Assembly: GCA_023954475.1 (NCBI GenBank)
Contig: JAMLHW010000002.1
Coordinates: 248,001-312,000 of the forward strand
DNA length: 64,000 nucleotides
From: Anaerolineae bacterium
GTDB lineage: Bacteria; Chloroflexota; Anaerolineae; Promineifilales; Promineifilaceae
Direction: 5' to 3'
The notes under the pieces are model-generated. The model was given only the letters and a program-made list of their open reading frames with translations, was not told the origin of the DNA and ran no database searches. Every line of letters begins with the position of its first letter. The stretch's first letter is position 1. The translations under genes were made by a program, and so were the position numbers. Shown piece after piece: positions 26,559 through 36,391 of the stretch.

Positions 26559-27644
26559 CTACGGCAGCCAAACACAGTTGCCAGTTCCCTGATTGACAGA
26601 ATGATCGGCGTTTGCCACTAGAATACACATTTTTTCTGCCCCTGCCGGCCGGTCTGCAGTCGAATATAACGTAAATGGAGAGCTATTAGAGCCATCGGCC
26701 GAAGCTGGGTAGAGTTGCCACGGCCCACTGCCCGGCTGACCGGCATTTTCGGCCGAAACGGTGTCAAAAAAGAAGTGGACGTGCTGTGCTCCCCAGGTTG
26801 GTGTGAAACCTACAGTTTCGAACGCGACGACATAGTAGGTGCTATCCAGTGTAATACCCGTGATGCGTGCCGTGTTAGGCTGGCCTTGTGCAAAATCGGG
26901 CAAAGCGATGTTGAAAGGATATGACCAAACCGTCGTATTGTTTGGATCGACGCCACGACCTTCGATAATCGCCTCATGTGGTCCGCTACGCACCAATGCG
27001 CCATTAGGCCAACGATAGCCGTTTTCGGCAAAGTTCCAGACTGCGCATGTATTCGTATCACCCCCAAACGCACAATACAGCGGGTCGGTAACAGTTGTGG
27101 TGTGGACGATGTCGCCATTTTGCTCAGCAACAGTAAATCGCAAATCGAGAACGCCTTCACCTTCAACATCCGGCCCGCCGTCGACGTGGACGCCATTGAC
27201 CAAAAAGACGATGCTATCCTGAAAGACCTGGCGCTCGGGATCAATTTGTAGTCCCTCAAATGTAAAAACGTCTCCGGTCAAACCGTTGCGCTCACTGGGC
27301 GCACCTTGAATGATAAAAACTGGCGGTGTGGGAACCGGCGTCGGATCATCGGGAGGGACTGGAGTAGCTTCAGGTTCGGCCGACGCATCAGCCTCCGGGG
27401 TCACAGCAGCATTGTTAGCTGCTTCGGCTGTTGCCGCAGCTTCAGCCCGTACCGTAGCTTCAACCGATGAGCGTAGCGCTTCAGTCGTCGCTGCCTCGCC
27501 GGCGGCTGCCGTAAGGCCGAGCGCCACACCCGTTGCTTCCGCATCCTGTTGCGACACGCCACCGCACGCGGTTAGCAATAAAGCGATGATGAGCAACAAA
27601 GGCAGGAAACGGGATTCTTGGCGCGTAAATGTGTAGTCAATCAT
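26559..27644 (-). CDS. Lipoprotein of unknown function, partner of the EAD1-TM-TPR gene
   Basis: A 361-aa lipoprotein with signal peptide and lipobox LLTACGG (Cys about 27). An Ala/Glu-rich helical stretch (about 35-85) and a Pro linker (TPVPPDDPTPVPTPP) precede a domain of about 240 residues that looks beta-rich (VFTFEGLQIDPERQVFQDSI, AFETVGFTPTWGAQHVHFFF). It has four Cys in the C-terminal half. No family recognised. GGAGGGC precedes the ATG, which lies only 2 nt after the stop of the upstream gene, so the two form an operon. Confidence 0.82.
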   Translation of the reverse strand: MIDYTFTRQESRFLPLLLIIALLLTACGGVSQQDAEATGVALGLTAAAGEAATTEALRSSVEATVRAEAAATAEAANNAAVTPEADASAEPEATPVPPDDPTPVPTPPVFIIQGAPSERNGLTGDVFTFEGLQIDPERQVFQDSIVFLVNGVHVDGGPDVEGEGVLDLRFTVAEQNGDIVHTTTVTDPLYCAFGGDTNTCAVWNFAENGYRWPNGALVRSGPHEAIIEGRGVDPNNTTVWSYPFNIALPDFAQGQPNTARITGITLDSTYYVVAFETVGFTPTWGAQHVHFFFDTVSAENAGQPGSGPWQLYPASADGSNSSPFTLYSTADRPAGAEKMCILVANADHSVNQGTGNCVWLP

Positions 27645-27646
27645 GA

Positions 27647-29410
27647 TTACTGCCCTCCAGAAAGGTCGGTTCGAGCCAAAAGGGATTCACGATAAGGGAC
27701 GCAAGCACAGTCGATGATCTTTCCCTTGAGGAATGTGGTTGCTGCTGGGTCGTCGCCGAGTGCGATGCATGCATCGTATTGCGCCAACGCCAATTCAGTG
27801 CGATCAGATTCCGTTTGACCGGTAACAGTATCGATATAAGCCATTGTCTCGTAAGTAGCGCCTAGTGCCGCCAAGGCAATACCCTGAAATTGAATGTGAT
27901 TACTGCCTGCAAAGGCGGACAGGGCGGCTGTGATGTCGGTTTCGGCCGAATTCAGATCAAGTTGCGCCGCTTGAACATTGTTTTCAAACAGCAGCGCCTG
28001 CGCCCTTAATCGGTTGTTGACGCCACGCATCAACAGTGCCGTATCAGCTAAAGGTGGATACACAGAGTTAGCAGCCGCTTCAATAGCATCATTGAACAAC
28101 TGGTCAGCCTGCCCAATGTCATCCAATGCCGCAGCCAGTGTCGGTGCGCCATTGTCTATCTGCTCGAGATCGACGCACTGTTCCAACCCAGCCGGAATAT
28201 CACTATCGCGCAGGAAAAAGATCTGCGCACGATCGTAAAAGACGCTGCCCTTGGTCAGCAACGCATTTGGATAGGCCGGATCGGCATCCAGCGCACGATC
28301 GAGCGCTGCCAACGCACGGTCATGGTCACGCAGGAGGAACGCTTCTCGGCCGATAAAATAGTCGAGTACCTCACGTCCGTTGCCTGGTTCGAGAAACGGC
28401 AACTGCTCTGCTGCTTCTTCGAACAACGCCAGTGCCGCTTCTTCCCGCCCGACGGCGTCCTGAGCCAAACCCGTTGTCAGCCAGGCGAGCAGACGGCTGC
28501 GCTGACCGAGCGTGAACGCAGCATCTGCCTTGGCCAATGTCGGATCGACAGCGATATCAGCTTGCAACTGAATCGGCTTGCCCAAGCGCTGACTGCCGGC
28601 AATGGCGTCTGGTTCGCCGCGTATCTGTGCCGAATCATAGTAAAACTCAAGCACAAGGCTGTCGGGATTGTCTGCTTCCTGCAAGTAGCCGTATATGACC
28701 ATATTGGCATTGATCTCGTGTGCCAGCGCTTCGGCCGATGCGGCACGCTCTTCAGCACTGCTACCCTCAATTGTGCCCAGCGTCACACTTTTTTCAGAAC
28801 GTGGCAGGCCATCATGCCATACATCCAATCGTCCGGCTAGCTGGCGCAACAGGTTGGCATCATCATGCTCGAAATTGAGCTGATTGACGACGATGCTGCG
28901 CATTTCCGCGCCAAATTCATCCGGACGCACGTTGCCTGAGGCATCGAGAATGCCGAAATCGGCAACGGCAACGTTGAACTGACCGCTCATCTGCTCCGGC
29001 CCACGCAACATCGTAAATATCTGCCAAATAACAAACAGAATTACGAGCAGAAGCGGTATGAGCAAAATAGGCGACCGCCGTAATCCAACCAGTTTTTCAA
29101 TGAAGACATCAAATAGAGTCGCGGTTTTGCTTTGATACCAGGTATCATCGAATGCGAGCGCAACCGCTGCCAATTGCTTGTTTGTCGGATTGATGGCGCG
29201 TGCCTTCTCGATCATGGCGCCAACGCGATCTTCGCTTTCAGCCCAGGTAAGCAGTCGCTCGATGCGAATCGGCAGTGTGTCACTGGGCGCGTAGAGATCT
29301 TCAGCGCGGACATCCACACTTCTGGCTAATATCGCGAGACTGTCGACGCTGAATGCGTCGAGCAACGCCATTTGCAATTGATTAAATCGCTTGGGCTTGA
29401 GCTTCCTCAA
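27647..29410 (-). CDS. EAD1-like domain protein with membrane helix and TPR-like repeats
   Basis: A 587-aa protein in three parts. Residues 8-84 match effector-associated domain 1 by eye: FNQLQMALLDAF, DLYAPSDTLPIRIERLLTWAE and ARAINPTNKQL, the small helical adaptor used in bacterial conflict and signalling systems for homotypic pairing. One strong helix (113-135: SPILLIPLLLVILFVIWQI) follows. The remainder has a domain with VAVADFGILDASG and VIYGYLQE (like the DUF/CHASE2-type FlgO-ish fold that binds beside TPRs) and TPR-like repeats (ALFEEAAEQLPF, RALAALDRALDADPAYPNALL). EAD1 would be cytoplasmic and the TPR part extracytoplasmic. Converges on the STAND-WD40 gene. Confidence 0.8.
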   Translation of the reverse strand: MRKLKPKRFNQLQMALLDAFSVDSLAILARSVDVRAEDLYAPSDTLPIRIERLLTWAESEDRVGAMIEKARAINPTNKQLAAVALAFDDTWYQSKTATLFDVFIEKLVGLRRSPILLIPLLLVILFVIWQIFTMLRGPEQMSGQFNVAVADFGILDASGNVRPDEFGAEMRSIVVNQLNFEHDDANLLRQLAGRLDVWHDGLPRSEKSVTLGTIEGSSAEERAASAEALAHEINANMVIYGYLQEADNPDSLVLEFYYDSAQIRGEPDAIAGSQRLGKPIQLQADIAVDPTLAKADAAFTLGQRSRLLAWLTTGLAQDAVGREEAALALFEEAAEQLPFLEPGNGREVLDYFIGREAFLLRDHDRALAALDRALDADPAYPNALLTKGSVFYDRAQIFFLRDSDIPAGLEQCVDLEQIDNGAPTLAAALDDIGQADQLFNDAIEAAANSVYPPLADTALLMRGVNNRLRAQALLFENNVQAAQLDLNSAETDITAALSAFAGSNHIQFQGIALAALGATYETMAYIDTVTGQTESDRTELALAQYDACIALGDDPAATTFLKGKIIDCACVPYRESLLARTDLSGGQ

Positions 29411-29593
29411 AGATTATCTCTCCGGCAGCCGGTTGATTACCGTATTTGTCAAGGGGCGTTCTCAAGAAAAACCGTTCGCCTGCGTCCAGCCTTTTACTCG
29501 TGCGGCACTTTTGTATCTTACACTATTGACAGCGCAATGCGTGCGGTTTCTCAGATTTCTGGCGTGGGAGGTATGGCTTTGAACGAATCTGGA

Positions 29594-30028
29594 TTATTCT
29601 GCCGCTGCAGGTGCTGATTTTCGGCCGATGCCAAACGCCTTGCGCACGTGAGGTGTCAACAAATAAATAAATATAATAACGTCGATGACACCAACGGCTA
29701 CGTTCGGCGCAAGAGAATCGGCGTTCATCGTGTTCAAAGCACCACCTACAAGCGCTAACGTCGCCGCGACAATGCCGACCCACCAGGCCCACGGTTTCAA
29801 TCCCAACGCACCGTAGCTAAAAATGAGATAGAGTATCGGGCGGATCAGCAGGAGCAAGGCTGTTCCAAACAAAACAACGCGTGAATCGATGCCAAGCAAT
29901 TCTTCGGCAACGCCAAAATCAGCAAAGCCGCTGCTGATGAGTAAACTAAGGGGAAAACACAATCCAACTAGTCCTGCAAAAAATGCGATTATTGCCAAAA
30001 TGGTAACGCCTGTTGGTCTGTCGTTCAT
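29594..30028 (-). CDS. Small membrane protein with four helices
   Basis: A 144-aa hydrophobic protein with four predicted helices and a short basic tail (VRKAFGIGRKSAP). The opening RPTGVTILAIIAFFAGL is typical of small uncharacterised bacterial membrane proteins related to DUF2127, but the match is only by eye. ATG 30028 has an AGGTGA upstream. No partner genes are obvious; it is separated from the EAD1-like gene by 183 nt. Confidence 0.7.
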   Translation of the reverse strand: MNDRPTGVTILAIIAFFAGLVGLCFPLSLLISSGFADFGVAEELLGIDSRVVLFGTALLLLIRPILYLIFSYGALGLKPWAWWVGIVAATLALVGGALNTMNADSLAPNVAVGVIDVIIFIYLLTPHVRKAFGIGRKSAPAAAE

Positions 30029-30229
30029 TTGATCACCTGCTGCAATGTTCTCATAAGATATACCCTGATTAGACCGGAAAAATGCCGGAAATTCAACATT
30101 TTACCAAATTTGATGCCTTTGGAAGCTTAGGCAAATATGACAAAATGAATCGGCCGAACTAATTCAATCCTACATCACGCTATGATCTGGCACGATTTTA
30201 AGCATGCACTGCCTGAAAGGATAAACCAT

Positions 30230-30955
30230 ATGCAAAACCAACGCACCATTTTCTACTTGATAATATTAGCCACAGCCGTTTTTGGTCTGCTGTCAGCCTG
30301 TTCGCCGGTAGAACCGGAAGCGCCGGCGCTCACTGCCACACCACAACTCGATAGCCCGGCGCTACAGTCGGTCGACGACACAGCGACGGCAGTCGCGCCA
30401 ACGCCTATACCTGCAACCGGCCCAGACCAGACTACTGGATCAACCGAAAACACAACGACAGACGCCTACCCCAATGAAGCCTACCCGGCGGAGGTGTTTG
30501 CACCACCATTGCCACAAACTGTCAGAGAACCATACCCTGCCGGCGTTCCGCAAGAATTGACAGCACGCAATGCAACACCGACTGCTTATCCTCCTTCCGG
30601 TGCCAACCGCACATCCGATTTGGGTGGGGCAGTCGATTCTGAATTGGCGGGTGTGAGAGCGATCTCACTTGAAGTTATCGAGACATTTCCGTTTCAATTG
30701 GTATTGACGGTCGATGGAAGCCATGCCGACTCGTGCTGGCAAGTCGCCAAGGCGACACAAACACGCGAAGACAGTACGCTGTATGTTGCCGTAATGGCCT
30801 CTCTCCCACAAGATGCTGACTGTGCAGCACAAGTCACACCGTTCCAGCTCATTTACATGCTCGACATCGGCGGCCTGCCACAAGGAACCTATACGGTAGA
30901 TGTGAACGGCGTTGTTGAGGAGTTTACGCTGCCGGTCGATAACTTCACACAGTAG
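30230..30955 (+). CDS. Lipoprotein of unknown function
   Basis: A 241-aa lipoprotein with lipobox LLSACS (Cys about 24). The mature part begins with a long low-complexity region rich in Pro, Thr and Ala (PEAPALTATPQLDSP, TAVAPTPIPATG), then a compact C-terminal domain of about 100 residues with two Cys (DSCWQVAKATQ, DADCAAQVTPF), beta-rich in appearance. The start at 30230 is supported by AAAGGA upstream; the frame is open to 30182. Possibly co-transcribed with the MFS gene 39 nt downstream. Confidence 0.8.
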   Translation: MQNQRTIFYLIILATAVFGLLSACSPVEPEAPALTATPQLDSPALQSVDDTATAVAPTPIPATGPDQTTGSTENTTTDAYPNEAYPAEVFAPPLPQTVREPYPAGVPQELTARNATPTAYPPSGANRTSDLGGAVDSELAGVRAISLEVIETFPFQLVLTVDGSHADSCWQVAKATQTREDSTLYVAVMASLPQDADCAAQVTPFQLIYMLDIGGLPQGTYTVDVNGVVEEFTLPVDNFTQ

Positions 30956-30994
30956 TCAGTCCGCCGAATTGTTCAGGCGCGCATAAGAGTGAAC

Positions 30995-32191
30995 ATGACG
31001 CTATCCACTGCCACCGAGCACGGCACAACCTTCCTGCGTAGCAAAGCCTATATTGCCGATGCGCTGACCCATTTCTTCGTCGACATCATGAACAGTGGGC
31101 GGACAGTGCTCGTCGCCCTACTGGCCGTTTCCATTGGGCTGACCAATGCGCAAGTCGGTCTCGCACTGCTCCTTTACAACGTGGGCAGTGCACTGGCGCA
31201 ACCCGTTTTTGGCTGGGTAGCTGACAGGCGGGGTCCACGCTGGTTTGTAGTCGGTGGCATTGCGTGGATGATCGCTTTCTATGCGGTTGCATCGTTTGCG
31301 TCAGATTGGGTAGCCTTGATGGCAGTGACGATGGCCGGTTTTGGTTCCGGTGCGTTCCATCCGACCGGGACGATGGTTGCCAGCGACAGCAGCACGACGC
31401 GGCGCACGCAGGCAACGGCGATTTTCTTTATGGCGGGCCAGATTGGCTTGTTTGTGGGGCCAATTGCAGCGGGCCTGCTGATCGATCGTTTCGGCCGAAT
31501 TGGTTTCATCGCCCTGCCCGTCTTTGCCACTACAGCCTTGATCGGCGGCTACTTGCACATTCACAACCCGGACAAAGTGGCTCAAGCAGCGGAAAAAGCA
31601 GCCCGAGCAGTCAAATCGCACTTCAAATGGCCGGTTGTTTTCGCTCTTGGCTGGCTGATGCTACTCATCAGCACCGTTAGCATCGCTACCATCAACTTCG
31701 CGCCCAAGCTGTTTCTCGAAGAAGGCTACTCAGCAGGCTATGCAGGCGTGATGAGCGGCGTCTGGATGCTGGGTTCAGCTTTTGGCGGTCTCGCAGGCGG
31801 CATTATCGCTGATCGGCGCGGCAACCGGCCGGCAATTGCTATCGGCTTACTCGGTGCCGTTGTGCCCCTGTTCCTCTACATTCCGGCACCTGATCTGGCC
31901 CGGATTCCATTGTTGACGATTGCCGGTTTTTTCGGTGGGATGCCGCACAGCATTCTCGTACTCGGCGCACAATGGCAGTTGCCCGGTCGCCGTGCGATGG
32001 CATCCGGTCTGGCGCTGGGCTTCATGTTTATGGGCGGCGCGGTTGGCAGTTACGCTGTGGGCGTGGTGGCCGATCAAGTCAGTCTGGCAACAACACTGCA
32101 ATGGCTTTCCATGCTGCTCATTCTCAGCCTCATGGCTGTGCCGTTCATGCCCGGACGCTACACAATGTCAAGTGAAACCGGGTCTCCGTGA
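30995..32191 (+). CDS. MFS transporter, FSR-like (fosmidomycin-resistance family)
   Basis: A 398-aa transporter with about twelve helices. It has features of the Fsr branch: ALTHFFVDIMNSG at the first helix, NVGSALAQPVFGWVADRRGPRW (the MFS loop 2-3 motif) and GFGSGAFHPTG in helix 4-5. Loop 8-9 carries GGIIADRRGNRPA. Start taken at ATG 30995 with AAGAG five nt upstream; GTG 30989 is an alternative. Substrate unknown. Confidence 0.88.
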   Translation: MTLSTATEHGTTFLRSKAYIADALTHFFVDIMNSGRTVLVALLAVSIGLTNAQVGLALLLYNVGSALAQPVFGWVADRRGPRWFVVGGIAWMIAFYAVASFASDWVALMAVTMAGFGSGAFHPTGTMVASDSSTTRRTQATAIFFMAGQIGLFVGPIAAGLLIDRFGRIGFIALPVFATTALIGGYLHIHNPDKVAQAAEKAARAVKSHFKWPVVFALGWLMLLISTVSIATINFAPKLFLEEGYSAGYAGVMSGVWMLGSAFGGLAGGIIADRRGNRPAIAIGLLGAVVPLFLYIPAPDLARIPLLTIAGFFGGMPHSILVLGAQWQLPGRRAMASGLALGFMFMGGAVGSYAVGVVADQVSLATTLQWLSMLLILSLMAVPFMPGRYTMSSETGSP

Positions 32192-32201
32192 GAAACCCGG
32201 T
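32177..32201. terminator. Hairpin between convergent MFS and glnS genes
   Basis: ACCGGGTCTC and GAGAAACCCGGT form a stem with a small bulge. It overlaps the MFS stop region. There is no good T-run, so it is a weak terminator candidate for one or both convergent transcripts. Confidence 0.45.
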
Positions 32202-32210
32202 ACAGCCTTG

Positions 32211-33896
32211 CTAATTACTCGCGATTTTCGCCCACGAATCACGCAATGTGACTGTGCGATTGAAGACAGGATGTTCGGCCGAGTGATCGGTGCTGTCGGC
32301 AACGAAGTAAGCGTTGCGCATGAACTGGAAGCGGCTGCCCGGTGCGACGTCAGCTAATGACGGTTCGACTTTGGCTGTGACGGTTTCGAGCGATGTGGGA
32401 TTGAGGTTGACGGTAAAATCCTGGCCTTCGGTCACATCTTCGGGAAATTCGGCCGAAAACAGCACATCATACAGCCGCACTTCTGCATCGACCGCGTGTT
32501 CGGCCGAAACCCAGTGAATCGTACCGCGCACCTTGCGTCCATCCGGCGTCTGTCCGCCGCGTGATTCCGGATCGTAAGTCGCGTGTATCTCGACCACATT
32601 GCCCTCGGCATCCTTGACCACAGCGGTCGTCGTCACGTAGTAAGCGGAAAACAGGCGCACTTCTACACCGGGCGTCATGCGCCGGTATCTGCGTGGCGGA
32701 ACTTCGGCAAAGTCGTCGCGCTCAATGTACAACTCGCGCGAAAACGGCACTTTACGCGTGCGTGTATCATCAGCGTGCTGTGGATAATCAGGCACTTCAA
32801 CCCATTCGGTTTGCCCGACCGGATAATTCTCAATCACAACCTTGAGCGGATCGAGCACCGCCATGACACGCGGCGTAACCGTATTTAAATCGTCGCGTAC
32901 AGCGTGTTCGAGCATGGCAAATTCAACCGTGCTGTTGGCTCGTGCCACGCCGACATTGTCGATAAACGTGCGAATTGCCTCTGGCGTGTAGCCCCGTCGC
33001 CGCATGCCGCGTAGCGTCGGCATTCGCGGGTCGTCCCAGCCGGAGACGACACCATCCTCGACCAACTGACGCAATTTGCGTTTGCTCATCAGCGTATGCG
33101 TTATGTTCAGTCGCGCAAATTCATATTGATACGGATGGTAAATCTCCAATTCTTCGAGGAACCAATTGTAAAGCGGGCGATGGTTGACGAATTCGAGTGA
33201 GCACAAAGAATGGGTAATACCTTCAATTGAATCAGATTGGCCGTGCGCCCAGTCGTACATGGGATAAATGCACCACTCATCGCCTGTACGGTGGTGGGTG
33301 GCGTGCAAAATGCGGTACATGACCGGATCACGCAAGTTGATTATCGGTGACGTCATGTCGATTTTGGCACGAAGTACGCGGCTGCCGTCGGGAAATTCGC
33401 CTTTTTTCATGCGGGCAAACAGGTCGAGGTTTTCCTCAACCGACCGATCCCGATAGGGACTGTTCTTGCCCGGTTCTGTGAGTGTGCCACGATATTCGCG
33501 GATTTCATCGGCCGAAAGGTCATCGACATACGCCTTACCCGCTTTGATCAACTGCACCGCCCAATCGTATAGCTGCGGGAAATAATCAGATGCAAAAAAC
33601 AGATTATCCCATTCGTAGCCCATCCAGCGAATGTCTTCCATGATTGCGTCGACATATTCATCCTCTTCCTTGATCGGATTGGTGTCGTCAAATCGCAAAT
33701 TGCAGGTGCGATTGGGGCCTTCCTGCGCAATACTAAAATTGAGGCCGAACGCTTTAGCGTGACCGATATGCAGGTAACCATTCGGCTCCGGCGGAAAACG
33801 GGTGGCGACACGGTTGCCATTCTTGCCCGACGCTAAGTCTTCGGCAATGATAGCGCGGATGAAATCGGTTGGTTTTTCTGTGGTTGTTTCACTCAT
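32211..33896 (-). CDS. glnS: Glutaminyl-tRNA synthetase
   Basis: A 561-aa class I synthetase charging tRNA-Gln. The HIGH signature lies in [23 protein letters not shown] is present and the KMSKS-type loop is [28 protein letters not shown] is the active-site helix typical of GlnRS, and the C-terminal beta-barrel anticodon-binding domain is complete. The presence of GlnRS means direct Gln-tRNA charging rather than only the GatCAB route. Confidence 0.97.
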   Translation of the reverse strand: MSETTTEKPTDFIRAIIAEDLASGKNGNRVATRFPPEPNGYLHIGHAKAFGLNFSIAQEGPNRTCNLRFDDTNPIKEEDEYVDAIMEDIRWMGYEWDNLFFASDYFPQLYDWAVQLIKAGKAYVDDLSADEIREYRGTLTEPGKNSPYRDRSVEENLDLFARMKKGEFPDGSRVLRAKIDMTSPIINLRDPVMYRILHATHHRTGDEWCIYPMYDWAHGQSDSIEGITHSLCSLEFVNHRPLYNWFLEELEIYHPYQYEFARLNITHTLMSKRKLRQLVEDGVVSGWDDPRMPTLRGMRRRGYTPEAIRTFIDNVGVARANSTVEFAMLEHAVRDDLNTVTPRVMAVLDPLKVVIENYPVGQTEWVEVPDYPQHADDTRTRKVPFSRELYIERDDFAEVPPRRYRRMTPGVEVRLFSAYYVTTTAVVKDAEGNVVEIHATYDPESRGGQTPDGRKVRGTIHWVSAEHAVDAEVRLYDVLFSAEFPEDVTEGQDFTVNLNPTSLETVTAKVEPSLADVAPGSRFQFMRNAYFVADSTDHSAEHPVFNRTVTLRDSWAKIASN

Positions 33897-33907
33897 GGTT
33901 TATATCA

Positions 33908-33985
33908 GTTGCTGGTTGGATAGTTTGCTAGTTGGGCAGTTGGATAGTTGGTTGGTAAATTGTCTCATCCAACCATCCAACCATC
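33908..33985. repeat. Short-period GTTGG repeat cluster with inverted copy
   Basis: Several near-copies of GGTTGGATAG and AGTTGG run head to tail, followed by the inverse series CATCCAACCATCCAACCATC. The two halves can fold into a long imperfect hairpin. It fills the gap between glnS and the clp gene; it may be a degenerate mobile or regulatory repeat. Confidence 0.6.
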
Positions 33986-33997
33986 GATCATTCAAAC

Positions 33998-36196
33998 TTA
34001 TGTCTTAAATTGCAGGCCATTTTCGTCGGCATCGACAATGATAACCGTGTTTTCGGGTCGGGTCGTCTGGCTGAGCAGGAAATCGGCGAGTGGTTCGCGC
34101 AGGTATCGGCCGATAATCCGCCGCAACGGTCGTGCGCCAAATTGCGGCTGATCATTTTGCGCCAGCAACCATTGCTTTGCCGTCGGCGTTATCGCGAGAT
34201 CAATACCTTGTTGTTTAGCCAGTTTGAACTCTTTACGCAACATCAAATCGAGAATTTGCGCCAATTCTTCCGGCGTCAATTGCAGGAAGAAAATAATATC
34301 GTCAAGCCGATTGATGAATTCGGGACGCAAAAAGCGATGTACCTTGTCCATCACCAACGAGCGTTCCCGCTCGCCAATTGCCGCCGTCAACAAATACTCC
34401 GCACCGAGATTGCTGGTCATGATCACGACCGTTTCGCTAAACATCGTCGTGCGGCCTTGCCCGTCAGTGAGGCGCCCTTCTTCCAGCACCTGCAAGAGCA
34501 CATCCATGACCCGCTCGTTAGCTTTCTCGATTTCATCGAGCAAGACGACGGTGTACGGACGCTCGCGCACAAAATCAGTCAGTTGGCCACCGCCTTCAAA
34601 ACCCACATAGCCGGGTGGCGCTCCGATCAGGCGGTTGACACTAGCTTCCTCCTGATATTCGCTCATGTCAAGCACGATCATCGCGTCTTCGCTGCCAAAC
34701 ATGAACTCGGCCAGCGCCTTTGCCAACTCCGTTTTGCCGACACCGCTGGGGCCGACAAACAAAAATGAGCCAATCGGCCGTTTCGGATCGCGCAACCCAA
34801 CACGGGCCACTTTAACGGCACGGCTGACAGCCAATACAGCCTCATCCTGCCCGATGATGCGCTCGTGCAGCCGTTCAACCATGTTGGCATATTTACTTTG
34901 TTCATCCGGATTGAGTCGGGAAACGGGCACTTTGGTCATTTCCGATGCAGCCAGTAACATCTCGTCAGCCGTCAACGTCCCGTCACCGGCAAATGCATGC
35001 TCCAGAACATGACCCTGCACAGCCAGGCGCTCCAGCGCAGCAGCGCGGTTGGCGAGTTGCACTGCCGAGGCGGGCAGCACCGGACTCTGAATGTATTGGC
35101 CGGCAATGCGGGCAGCGACGGCCAGCGCGTCTGGCGCCACGGCAATATCATATTCCTGTTCGAGACGTGTTTGATGGAAACTCAGCATGGTAACGGCTTC
35201 GTCGCGGGTAGCCGGTGGCACATCAATGCGGTGCAGATGGCTGCGTGCGACATCAAACTGGCTGATCAGGTCATATTCGGCCGATGTTGCTGTGCCGATA
35301 ATGACGTGTTCGGTCTGCAGAATCGCCTTCTGCAGGTCATTTTGCACCTGTTGTGGCAATTGGGCACCAGAGCGAATGGGAAAGAATCGGCCGATAGCCG
35401 GCACCAACAAAATCCCGCCACTGGCACGGCGCAAACCAACCCGCAGCGCACCGAGTGGATTTTCCAGCAACGCTGTCTCGTTGATCTGCACAACCGCACC
35501 GATGTCAGATCGGCCATTGCCCTCAGCCAACAATTGCGCCAACGAGTAGACAAGCGACCGTTTGCCGCTACCTTCCGGTCCGACGAGAACGATGTGACGT
35601 TGTCCGGCCAGCGCCAGAATGCCCTGCATCGCCTGCAACAACGCTTTCCGCTGGTGCAACGGTGTCGCATCGCCTGCCCGCGCCTCGCGCATATAATCGT
35701 GGACAATCAACATGCCGTCGTGATCAACTTCGTCGAGCAACGCGATGATACCGGCTTGCGAAATGCCCATACGCTGCAAAACACCATAGGTCGTGACGCG
35801 CTGATCGGCCATTGCAGCCAATGCGTGCGCTGTGCCGACCTGAATGCCGTCACGCGTCTGGGCGATGGTCAAGCCTTCGTCGATGACGACAAGCATTTCT
35901 TCCGCAAGCGGCACGTCTTGGCCAAAGTTGTCGGTAAAGGGAAAGTTGGCGTCGTGTCCGGGTGCATTGCGTGCCATCTGCTCGACGCGGCGCGCCAAAT
36001 CATCCCACTTGAAGCCGCGTTGCTCGGCCAATTTGCGCAGCAATTGGTTGGCAGCCAGCTTTTCGTCGTGCAAAAAGGTATGCAACAACAATTGCGGTGT
36101 CAAATAGCGCAAACCAAATGAGGCCATGTCGGTGGCTGCATCGGTAAGCGCGCGATTCAATTCGGCCGAAGGGATGTTTGGATTCAGCGTTCCCAT
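33998..36196 (-). CDS. Clp/Hsp100-type AAA+ ATPase with degenerate first module
   Basis: A 732-aa two-module Clp protein. An N-terminal Clp_N-like helical domain covers about 10-160. The first AAA module (about 180-390) is degenerate: Walker A reads GPEGSGKRS at 206-214 (Arg where Thr/Ser is expected) and the Walker B position reads GILLVPAIG, lacking the Asp-Glu pair. The second module is intact: GPSGVGKTE at 482-490, VVLLDEIEKA, TSNLGAEYL, the Arg finger in FRPEFINRLD and FGARPLRRII. No room exists for the ClpB middle domain, and no ClpP-docking IGF/LGF loop was recognised. Likely an unfoldase with a structural first ring; partner protease unknown. Confidence 0.88.
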   Translation of the reverse strand: MGTLNPNIPSAELNRALTDAATDMASFGLRYLTPQLLLHTFLHDEKLAANQLLRKLAEQRGFKWDDLARRVEQMARNAPGHDANFPFTDNFGQDVPLAEEMLVVIDEGLTIAQTRDGIQVGTAHALAAMADQRVTTYGVLQRMGISQAGIIALLDEVDHDGMLIVHDYMREARAGDATPLHQRKALLQAMQGILALAGQRHIVLVGPEGSGKRSLVYSLAQLLAEGNGRSDIGAVVQINETALLENPLGALRVGLRRASGGILLVPAIGRFFPIRSGAQLPQQVQNDLQKAILQTEHVIIGTATSAEYDLISQFDVARSHLHRIDVPPATRDEAVTMLSFHQTRLEQEYDIAVAPDALAVAARIAGQYIQSPVLPASAVQLANRAAALERLAVQGHVLEHAFAGDGTLTADEMLLAASEMTKVPVSRLNPDEQSKYANMVERLHERIIGQDEAVLAVSRAVKVARVGLRDPKRPIGSFLFVGPSGVGKTELAKALAEFMFGSEDAMIVLDMSEYQEEASVNRLIGAPPGYVGFEGGGQLTDFVRERPYTVVLLDEIEKANERVMDVLLQVLEEGRLTDGQGRTTMFSETVVIMTSNLGAEYLLTAAIGERERSLVMDKVHRFLRPEFINRLDDIIFFLQLTPEELAQILDLMLRKEFKLAKQQGIDLAITPTAKQWLLAQNDQPQFGARPLRRIIGRYLREPLADFLLSQTTRPENTVIIVDADENGLQFKT

Positions 36197-36326
36197 GTAA
36201 GTAGCTCAAAACAATCTAAAATACCATGCAGGATCAATTATACAGATTTTACACGTCAATGCCGTTGTAAGCAGTTGTCAATAGCAGAGCGAAAAGCAAT
36301 CCGCAAAAGAAACCACTGTCAATATG

Positions 36327-36359
36327 CAAAAAAATGGGCGGTCTGATGAGACTGCCCAT
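36327..36359 (-). terminator. Intrinsic terminator of the acyl-CoA ligase gene
   Basis: On the minus strand, ATGGGC-A-GTCT, a 4-nt loop CATC, then AGAC-C-GCCCAT is followed directly by a run of T (TTTTTTT). It lies 33 nt after the ligase stop. Confidence 0.9.
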
Positions 36360-36391
36360 GAATCCGACTATGCCTGATAGTTCTGACAAAA

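Noticed and set aside
34997-36121. A 374-codon open frame on the plus strand
   Set aside because: It is wholly antisense to the well-supported Clp ATPase, has no domain I recognise and no ribosome site.
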